This document shows positions 1 to 4,860 of a DNA stretch of 8,931 nucleotides, piece after piece; the first letter of the stretch is position 1; every line of letters begins with the position of its first letter. Source of the DNA: Lonsdalea quercina subsp. quercina. Its GTDB lineage: Bacteria; Pseudomonadota; Gammaproteobacteria; Enterobacterales; Enterobacteriaceae. Below the pieces are notes generated by a model. The model was given only the letters and a program-made list of their open reading frames with translations. It ran no database searches and had not been told where the DNA came from. The DNA is taken from contig NZ_JIBO01000013.1 of the NCBI RefSeq assembly GCF_000688655.1, positions 1,239 through 10,169 on the forward strand, in the 5' to 3' direction. Both the position numbers and the translations under genes were made by a program.

Positions 1-606
1 ACGGGTTTTAATGAGTTGCGCTTCGAAGATGAAGTATCGCGCGAACAAATTTACGTTCATGCGCAAAAGGATGCGGATACGGTGATCAACCATATCCATC
101 GCCAGAGCGTAGGGTTGGATCAACATCTGAGCGTAGCGCAGGATCAATATCAGCGGGTTGAACGTCACCGTCACCGAACGATCGGTCAGGATGATTTTGA
201 ACAGATCGGGCAAGATCATCATCAGGCGATCGGACGTAATTTCATTCAACAGATTGGTCAATCCCTGAAGCGGCTGATCGGCGGCGGTGAGATCACCAAG
301 ATCACGGGCAGTCGGCAGTCGACCATCAGCGGTTCGGAAGAGACGTTGATCGGCGCGCATCAGCGCACGGTGGTAAATACCGACAGCTACCTCAAGGCAG
401 CGGACATCGTGCTGGAGGCCGGTCAGGCCTTAACGATCAAATCGTCTGGCGGCTTTATCAAAATCGACAGCGCAGGAGTGACCATCTCGGGAACGATCGT
501 CAAGATCAACGACGGCGGCTCGCCGGGGACCGGTGTCGCGCCGTCCTCTATCGAACCGGATGCGCCGAATAAACCCACGCTGCCAGATGCGCCGGATCGT
601 CGATAA
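1..606 (+). CDS. vgrG: VgrG (TssI) T6SS tip protein, C-terminal part, truncated at left edge
   Basis: VgrG forms the trimeric spike at the tip of the T6SS tube and carries effectors. The reading frame is open from base 1 to the TAA at 604-606, so 201 residues of the C-terminus are present and the gp27/gp5 head lies upstream of the window. The segment opens with the family hallmark TGFNELRFED, followed by a HAQKD motif (residues 20-24). Then comes an Ile/Val-Gly series at exact 8-residue spacing (residues 45-125), the gp5-type beta-helix needle. The end has the conserved IVLEAGQAL, GGFIKIDSAGVTISG and VKINDGGSPG strings, then a Pro/Asp-rich tail of about 25 residues. The Shine-Dalgarno of the next gene overlaps its stop codon, pointing to an operon with the PAAR-lipase it probably carries. 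VgrG identity is very secure; which T6SS cluster it serves cannot be told. Confidence 0.95.
   Translation, partial: TGFNELRFEDEVSREQIYVHAQKDADTVINHIHRQSVGLDQHLSVAQDQYQRVERHRHRTIGQDDFEQIGQDHHQAIGRNFIQQIGQSLKRLIGGGEITKITGSRQSTISGSEETLIGAHQRTVVNTDSYLKAADIVLEAGQALTIKSSGGFIKIDSAGVTISGTIVKINDGGSPGTGVAPSSIEPDAPNKPTLPDAPDRR
133..375 (+). repeat. 24-bp-period coding repeat (VgrG octapeptide beta-helix)
   Basis: Within vgrG, Ile or Val recurs at residues 45, 53, 61, 69, 77, 85, 93, 101, 109, 117 and 125, every eight residues without a gap. It is usually followed by Gly directly or one residue later (IGQD, IGQD, IGRN, IGQS, IGGG, ITGS, ISGS, IGAH). At DNA level this gives a degenerate 24-nt period with recurring gatcgg-like strings. 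This is the octad seen in phage T4 gp5-type triple-stranded beta-helices. The repeat length is seen directly; the fold is inferred from the family. Confidence 0.85.
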
Positions 607-615
607 GGAGATATC

Positions 616-2010
616 ATGCCAAGTGCCGCACGTTTAGGCGACAGCTGCTCCGGGCATGGCTGTTTCCCCGCCACGCCGGTCATTCAGGGAAGCAGCGATG
701 TCATCATCAACGGCAAACCCGCCGCCCGAAAAGGCGATATGGTGCTGTTGCACGCCTGCCCTTGTCCCACCATGCCGCATGCCTTACATCCCCGGTCGAT
801 CTCGGCAGGATCCAGTAATGTCATCATTAACGGTAAAGCGGCGGCGCGCGTAGGCGATGCCATCGGCTGCGGCGGTTCGGTCGCCGCAGGTAGCGGGGAT
901 GTGATCATCGGCGACACGCCGCATCAGTCCCCGATTAAATCCTGTGCGGAGCAGTCGGCCAGCAAGCGATCGCCGCTGCTGGCGTTGTCGCCAATGATGT
1001 TGCCGTGGAAAGGTCTGATGTCGTGGACGCCAACGGCCGAGCTGCCGCTGCCGACGGAAGCGTTGACGCTGGAACAGCGCAAAGCGCGTTACGCGGCGCG
1101 TAAACAGCTGGCGCAACAGGCGTCGACCAATCCGAATTTGCAAGCCGCCGCCAAGCGTCTGGCTGAAAACAATGACAGCATTTTACGCGCAGAGGCCGCG
1201 AAGTATGTCTATGATGTGGATGAATTTCGCCGTGGGAAGTATACGGAGCTTCCTCCCCCGCCGGTGGGGTTGTCTATCGTTGATCCTGAGCAGATGTTGT
1301 CAAATCAAAATAACCCTTATTTCAATAAAAAGTCCGGATTTGGGGCCGCGTTATTTAAGTCGGAGATCAATGGCGAAACGATGCTTACCTATCGAGGGAC
1401 CGATAACTCGGTGACCTGCGCTAAGGATTGGAAAACTAATGGCTTACAAGGTTTAGGCTTGGAATCTGCCACATATAACCAAGCGATGGATTTAGCGAAA
1501 CGCGTAACATTTGAATATGCAAATGAAAATATAAAGCTCGTTGGCCACTCGCTGGGGGGAGGATTAGCCTCTGCTGGCGTTAGTGCAACCAAACGTCCCG
1601 GCTATACCTTTAACGCTGCGGGTCTACATGCCAATACGGTCGCCCGGGCTGAGGGAGCCTCTTTGGAGGAGACGGCCGCACTGATCAAAACGCAGGCTGT
1701 CGATGGTGAGGTGCTGACCATGGCGCAGACCTACGGCAAGGCGGCGGTTCCGGTAATTTTGGGGGGCATTGGGTCGCTACTCGGCGGTTTGATCGGCGGC
1801 GGCTCAATGGGTGCGATGGTCGGGGCGGCATTCGGCATGATAAAGCTTTACGAAGGCGCTCTACCAAAAGCCGTCGGTGAGATGTCGTCGCTACCGTCAC
1901 TGGGCGGATCGCCCATTGCCCGTCACGGTATGGATCAGGTGATTGCCGGGATTGAAACGCAGAAAAGAGAAGATATCAGCGCGATTAGTGGTGTACTTAA
2001 GGAGACGTGA
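616..2010 (+). CDS. PAAR-lipase fusion, T6SS lipid-degrading effector (Tle-like)
   Basis: A 464-residue antibacterial effector predicted to ride on VgrG and hydrolyse membrane lipids in the target cell. Residues 1-100 form a PAAR domain: repeated DVIINGKPAARKGD and NVIINGKAAARVGD blocks, a third DVIIGD block, and several His/Cys (C11, H14, C16, H46, C48, C50, C85) that could bind the tip metal. After a helical linker (about 150-220), residues 234-350 are an alpha/beta-hydrolase of lipase class 3 type: YRGTD at 259-263 and the nucleophile elbow GHSLGG with Ser312. D363 and H437 are candidate triad partners, chosen by position only. Residues 378-413 are Gly-rich and hydrophobic. The start is fixed by AAGGAG at 605-610, five bases before ATG 616. 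The stop overlaps the next start. The lipase part is clearly lower in GC than the PAAR part. Phospholipase versus other lipase activity, and the exact Tle family, cannot be decided here. Confidence 0.9.
   Translation: MPSAARLGDSCSGHGCFPATPVIQGSSDVIINGKPAARKGDMVLLHACPCPTMPHALHPRSISAGSSNVIINGKAAARVGDAIGCGGSVAAGSGDVIIGDTPHQSPIKSCAEQSASKRSPLLALSPMMLPWKGLMSWTPTAELPLPTEALTLEQRKARYAARKQLAQQASTNPNLQAAAKRLAENNDSILRAEAAKYVYDVDEFRRGKYTELPPPPVGLSIVDPEQMLSNQNNPYFNKKSGFGAALFKSEINGETMLTYRGTDNSVTCAKDWKTNGLQGLGLESATYNQAMDLAKRVTFEYANENIKLVGHSLGGGLASAGVSATKRPGYTFNAAGLHANTVARAEGASLEETAALIKTQAVDGEVLTMAQTYGKAAVPVILGGIGSLLGGLIGGGSMGAMVGAAFGMIKLYEGALPKAVGEMSSLPSLGGSPIARHGMDQVIAGIETQKREDISAISGVLKET
691..915 (+). repeat. 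Internal PAAR repeats (three units)
   Basis: Three coding repeats underlie the PAAR cone: 691-738 (SSDVIINGKPAARKGD, residues 26-41), 811-858 (SSNVIINGKAAARVGD, residues 66-81) and a shorter one at 892-915 (SGDVIIGD, residues 93-100). The first two are also similar in DNA (gatgtcatcatcaacggcaa against aatgtcatcattaacggtaa). The literal PAAR tetrapeptide is residues 35-38 and appears as AAAR at 75-78. This is normal pseudo-threefold symmetry of a PAAR tip, not a mobile repeat. Confidence 0.85.
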
Positions 2011-2012
2011 TG
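1999..2012 (+). promoter_or_regulatory. RBS and TGATG coupling junction choosing the lipoprotein start
   Basis: AAGGAGA at 1999-2005 lies five bases before ATG 2010 (counting from the G at 2004). It is only two bases before the in-frame GTG at 2007, too close for good initiation. ATG 2010 shares its A with the TGA stop of the lipase gene (2008-2010). The overlap suggests translational coupling of effector and immunity protein, so immunity is made whenever the toxin is made. Confidence 0.7.
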
Positions 2013-2789
2013 CAATGGTTAAAACGTATCAAGTGGGGATGTCTTTTTATCGCCAGCCTGTTAACAGCCTGCAATATAGGAGGACGGAGTATGGAAGCCA
2101 AAGAGCTGTTTGACCCGGCAACCGCTGCGCTATTGGAACACATTCGCTCGGGTGATGAGAGCAAAGCCAGAGAAATGCTTTCTCAGGGCGTTAAGCTTAA
2201 TATTCATGGCAAAGAAGGCATAACTCCTTTGCAATGGCTGATTATTGAAACTCGTGACAAGAAAGCGGTGGGGATGAGTTTAACGCTCGGTGCCGATCCC
2301 AACTTTAAAGATGGGGATGGTGATACGGCGGTCAATACGGTAACCGGATTTAAAGATCCCGATTGGTTGCGGATGATGCTGGACGCTGGGGGCGACCCGA
2401 ATACGTTGAGCAGTAACGGACAACCTCCTTTGTTCAGCGCGATCGGCGAAGAGCGTTGGGCGGATATAGAACTTTTACTGGCGCGCGGTGCAGATATTAA
2501 TGCGCAAGATACGCAGAAAAGAAACAGCGCACTGTATGCGGCTTATTTGAACAAATATGAAATCGTCTACTGGTTGATGGAACACGGAGCCGCGGTTGAG
2601 GGTTACGATGATATCGGCTCTGATCTCGCTTGGAATGTTCATTTTAGCGAGTCGGTGATGTCTAAAGATGCGCCGCAACGTCCGTGGCTCATGAAGGTCA
2701 AGCAGGTGCTAGAGCAAAAAGGGGTCAGGTTCCCCCCTCCCTCTCCTCAAGAAGTTAGAGCGCAGTGGGAAAAGGATAAGTCTAAATAG
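2010..2789 (+). CDS. Ankyrin-repeat lipoprotein, probable immunity protein of the lipase effector (Tli-like)
   Basis: A 259-residue protein from ATG 2010. Residues 1-21 are a lipoprotein signal peptide: basic start (KRIK), hydrophobic core and lipobox LTAC with Cys21 as the lipidated residue. Position +2 is Asn, not Asp, so outer-membrane anchoring facing the periplasm is expected. Residues 37-200 hold about five ankyrin-like units, for example GITPLQWLI (70-78), LTLGADPNFKD (91-101), MMLDAGGDPN (122-131), LLLARGADINAQD (155-167) and WLMEHGAAVEG (188-198). Its place directly after a lipase effector, with start/stop overlap, matches known T6SS lipase/immunity pairs in which a periplasmic lipoprotein neutralises the lipase. 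A strong internal start at codon 28 could give a cytosolic isoform lacking the signal peptide. The gene ends just before a terminator. The ankyrin-lipoprotein call is secure; the immunity role is inferred from context. Confidence 0.85.
   Translation: MQWLKRIKWGCLFIASLLTACNIGGRSMEAKELFDPATAALLEHIRSGDESKAREMLSQGVKLNIHGKEGITPLQWLIIETRDKKAVGMSLTLGADPNFKDGDGDTAVNTVTGFKDPDWLRMMLDAGGDPNTLSSNGQPPLFSAIGEERWADIELLLARGADINAQDTQKRNSALYAAYLNKYEIVYWLMEHGAAVEGYDDIGSDLAWNVHFSESVMSKDAPQRPWLMKVKQVLEQKGVRFPPPSPQEVRAQWEKDKSK
2078..2093 (+). promoter_or_regulatory. Internal Shine-Dalgarno and in-frame ATG inside the immunity gene
   Basis: A perfect AGGAGG (2078-2083) is followed after seven bases by ATG 2091, in frame as codon 28 (NIGGRSMEAK). 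It lies seven codons after the lipobox Cys, exactly where a protein without signal peptide would begin. It is a better ribosome site than the upstream AAGGAGA. A second, cytosolic product of 232 residues is therefore likely; its synthesis is inferred, the motif is seen. Confidence 0.65.
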
Positions 2790-2799
2790 ATCATAGTCA

Positions 2800-2845
2800 T
2801 CAGGGAACGATCGGATAATCGTTCCCTGACATTTTCCCCTTCTTG
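2800..2845 (+). terminator. Rho-independent-type terminator after the immunity gene
   Basis: A perfect 12-bp inverted repeat, TCAGGGAACGAT (2800-2811) and ATCGTTCCCTGA (2818-2829), closes a six-base loop CGGATA. A T-rich but C-interrupted tract follows (cattttccccttctt, 2830-2844). It starts 10 bases after the stop codon of the lipoprotein gene. The stem is strong, though the U-tract is imperfect, so termination may be partial. It separates the vgrG-lipase-immunity unit from the DUF4123-rhs unit. Confidence 0.75.
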
Positions 2846-2969
2846 CAAAGTTACATATTCTCATTTATTCCCTCACGAAAAATATATATGTCACTGCGTG
2901 GAATAACGCCGTTATTTCGCGACGTTAATTATTTATTGTTATCCATTAATTAAAATTCAGGTTTATCAG
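2846..2969 (+). promoter_or_regulatory. AT-rich intergenic region, likely promoter of the adaptor-rhs unit
   Basis: This 124-bp gap follows a terminator and is much more AT-rich than the genes around it (runs such as aaaaatatatatg at 2877-2889 and taattatttattg near 2926-2938). A promoter for the downstream genes is expected here, but I find no pair of convincing -35/-10 hexamers at standard spacing. TTGCAA at 2843-2848 and TAAAAT at 2951-2956 are only partial matches. The Shine-Dalgarno for ATG 2970 is weak (CAGG, 2958-2961). No small ORF or RNA gene is evident. Confidence 0.35.
2902..2916. repeat. 15-bp palindrome AATAACG-C-CGTTATT
   Basis: Two perfect 7-bp arms around a single central C at 2909, centred 61 bases before the ATG of the first DUF4123 gene. 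It has no T-tract and is too short for a terminator. Its position in the putative promoter region would fit an operator for a dimeric regulator, but no known operator was recognised. Confidence 0.3.
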
Positions 2970-3917
2970 ATGAACGAAAACAACAGCCTGAGACTCTTTG
3001 AGATCATTCGAAATAAAACTTCGCCGCTGTACGCCATTATTGATGTGATGTGTTATCCGGCGCTGCCTGATTATTGGCGCGCCTTTCATCAGTCAGCCAA
3101 AAATCAGTGGCGTCAGCTTGATGCACCAATATTCCCTGACTCCTTACGTGCGGTCGCGCCGATTATTGTCGAACTTGAGGAAGGTAACTGCGGAGAAACG
3201 CTGCTGCTTTGGACTCAAAGCCAGGATTACGGCCATCAGGGGACGTTGCTGATGGCAGCCGACATGTCGCTTGATGAGATGGTGGAGTACTGGCAACAAC
3301 GCGTGGTTTGCCGTGGCCCCACTGGGCAGGAGACGTTGTTTCGCAGCTATGGCCCAGATGCGCTGGCGTTGTGGTGGGCGACAATCAGTCCAGAGGCGCA
3401 AACGGATTTTCTTGCGCCGGCCCGGCAGCTATTTCTGCCGGCAGAGACCCGCGAGTTTTTGGATTATGTTCCCTTGCTTGAGGAGGAAATATCTCTCCCA
3501 GCGACGAACAATTATCAAATATCGCTGAATCAAACCCAGTTTGATCTCTTAACGCACGATAATCGGCTGCGTTGTCTGGCGAATCAGCTTTTTATGTATG
3601 TCAGCGAAAGAACGTTTTTTTTATTAGATATCGAACTACTGAGAAAACGTTTTATTAGCGGTATCGATCTGGCCAAAGGATTATATCCGCGCGCCACCGA
3701 CGCCGAATGTGAAGCCTGGTCTGCTCATCGCTGGATTATCGGCAGCGAGTTTTATCTCCACCCTCATTTTATTCATCTGACCATGAACCACGCCCTGGGA
3801 AAATCTATTCAGCGGTTCAAAGCCGAGCCGTGCCATCTGGAAGACGTTCGAGCACACTACCACCGGCCTGACTGGATGAAGGGACTATCGCCTGACACAT
3901 TGGAGGTCACCGAGTGA
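2970..3917 (+). CDS. DUF4123 T6SS adaptor/chaperone, first copy
   Basis: A 315-residue DUF4123-family protein. Members are cytoplasmic adaptors (Tap/TEC type) that bind an effector and load it on a cognate VgrG; they are not secreted toxins. The N-terminal domain (about residues 10-150) shows the usual pattern: PLYAIIDVM at 19-27, then RAVAPIIVEL, a GTLLMAADMSLDEMVEYWQ segment and an LFRSYGPDAL...WW block. Residues 183-300 are a predicted helical C-terminal region with a LNQTQFDLL start and a YLHPHFIHLTM motif that probably helps recognise cargo. It has no signal peptide or membrane segment. The ATG at 2970 has a weak CAGG Shine-Dalgarno, and no nearby alternative start is better. It overlaps the next gene by four bases. 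A run of eight T (3615-3622) sits mid-gene without breaking the frame. Family is clear; which effector it serves is not. Confidence 0.85.
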   Translation: MNENNSLRLFEIIRNKTSPLYAIIDVMCYPALPDYWRAFHQSAKNQWRQLDAPIFPDSLRAVAPIIVELEEGNCGETLLLWTQSQDYGHQGTLLMAADMSLDEMVEYWQQRVVCRGPTGQETLFRSYGPDALALWWATISPEAQTDFLAPARQLFLPAETREFLDYVPLLEEEISLPATNNYQISLNQTQFDLLTHDNRLRCLANQLFMYVSERTFFLLDIELLRKRFISGIDLAKGLYPRATDAECEAWSAHRWIIGSEFYLHPHFIHLTMNHALGKSIQRFKAEPCHLEDVRAHYHRPDWMKGLSPDTLEVTE

Positions 3918-4846
3918 CATTAACGACACCTTTAACCACGCCTTTTCTGACTGAAACACACGAAGACGCTGACGGATGGCTGGCACGCATTGACGAAGGC
4001 GGGTGTTTCATCGTGGCGGAAGCGGCCCTTAATGACGCGGCGCCGTGGCTGGCTGAGCGCTGGGGCGGCAGTCTGGAACACACCCGGCTGTACTGGGGCG
4101 AGGCTGGACGCGAGCATGCGTCCATCTCCCCCTATTGCATCCCGGTCACGGCCCAAAACTGGCCTCAGTTGGAAGAGTACCTTTGCACCCGCGAAGGCTG
4201 GGGTGTCGGTATACAGCTTGAGTGGTTTATGCAGGCCTATACGCCCGGACAGCAGCTGGTCGAGTTGGTCAGCCACCTGCGGCACTGGAGCCTGGTGGCG
4301 CTGCCGGATGGAGATAATGCCATTCTACGCATCAGCGACTGGCTGATAGTGAAACAGCTTTTGTCGGCCAGCACGGCGCAGGAGGCGACGGCCTTGTTCG
4401 GCCCCATTGCCCGCTTCTATGACATTGCGCCGGAAGGCGGCGTGTCGAAAGTGCTGACCCTCACACAGCGTGAACCTCATGATATCCCTGACACCTCGCC
4501 TCGCCAACTCAGCGACGCCCAATGGCAGGCTATCCTGGGCCCGTCCACGCAGAACGCCTTGGAAACCTACATGACTCACCTGCGCACCTACCATCCGCGA
4601 TGGCAGTCCAACGACGACGACGCGCTGCTGGCATTTACTCAGCAACAGGTGAAACAAGCCGAATTGCAAGGATTCAACAATGACCGCGATATCGTGCGCT
4701 ATCTGGCGCTGGCGACGGAGCTTAGCCCCGACTTTATCCATGAGCCTTGGGCGCAAATAGTCATGGCGGAACCGGAAATCATCGGAACCCAGAACAAGAT
4801 GGATCGCCTCTACGCGGCAGCGGTGAGCCAACAGATCAAAGCATAA
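3914..4846 (+). CDS. DUF4123 T6SS adaptor/chaperone, second copy
   Basis: A 310-residue protein that starts at GTG 3914, overlapping the TGA of the previous gene (GTGA). It has an excellent GGAGGT at 3902-3907, six bases upstream, so this start is well supported. The layout parallels the first copy: residues 22-150 carry the DUF4123 features ([10 protein letters not shown] at 30-39, then [12 protein letters not shown], a [15 protein letters not shown] helix and [14 protein letters not shown]). Residues 196-300 repeat the C-terminal helical pattern ([12 protein letters not shown], then [16 protein letters not shown]). Sequence identity to the first copy is low by eye, so the pair is old or was acquired separately. 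It is more GC-rich than the first copy and lies 14 bases before rhs. That makes it the best candidate for the Rhs loader, by position only. Confidence 0.8.
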   Translation: MTLTTPLTTPFLTETHEDADGWLARIDEGGCFIVAEAALNDAAPWLAERWGGSLEHTRLYWGEAGREHASISPYCIPVTAQNWPQLEEYLCTREGWGVGIQLEWFMQAYTPGQQLVELVSHLRHWSLVALPDGDNAILRISDWLIVKQLLSASTAQEATALFGPIARFYDIAPEGGVSKVLTLTQREPHDIPDTSPRQLSDAQWQAILGPSTQNALETYMTHLRTYHPRWQSNDDDALLAFTQQQVKQAELQGFNNDRDIVRYLALATELSPDFIHEPWAQIVMAEPEIIGTQNKMDRLYAAAVSQQIKA

Positions 4847-4860
4847 AAGGACGTAGTGCT

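Noticed and set aside
784..1143. 119-codon minus-strand open frame opposite the PAAR-lipase gene
   Set aside because: Arg/Gln-rich low-complexity translation, a shadow of the PAAR coding strand.
2007..2012. GTG at 2007 as start of the ankyrin lipoprotein
   Set aside because: It adds only one residue and lies two bases from the Shine-Dalgarno; ATG 2010 has a proper five-base spacer.
4325..4831. 168-codon open frame on the minus strand
   Set aside because: It is antisense to a well-supported DUF4123 gene, has no recognisable domain and is Arg-rich, as typical of shadow frames in GC-rich genes.
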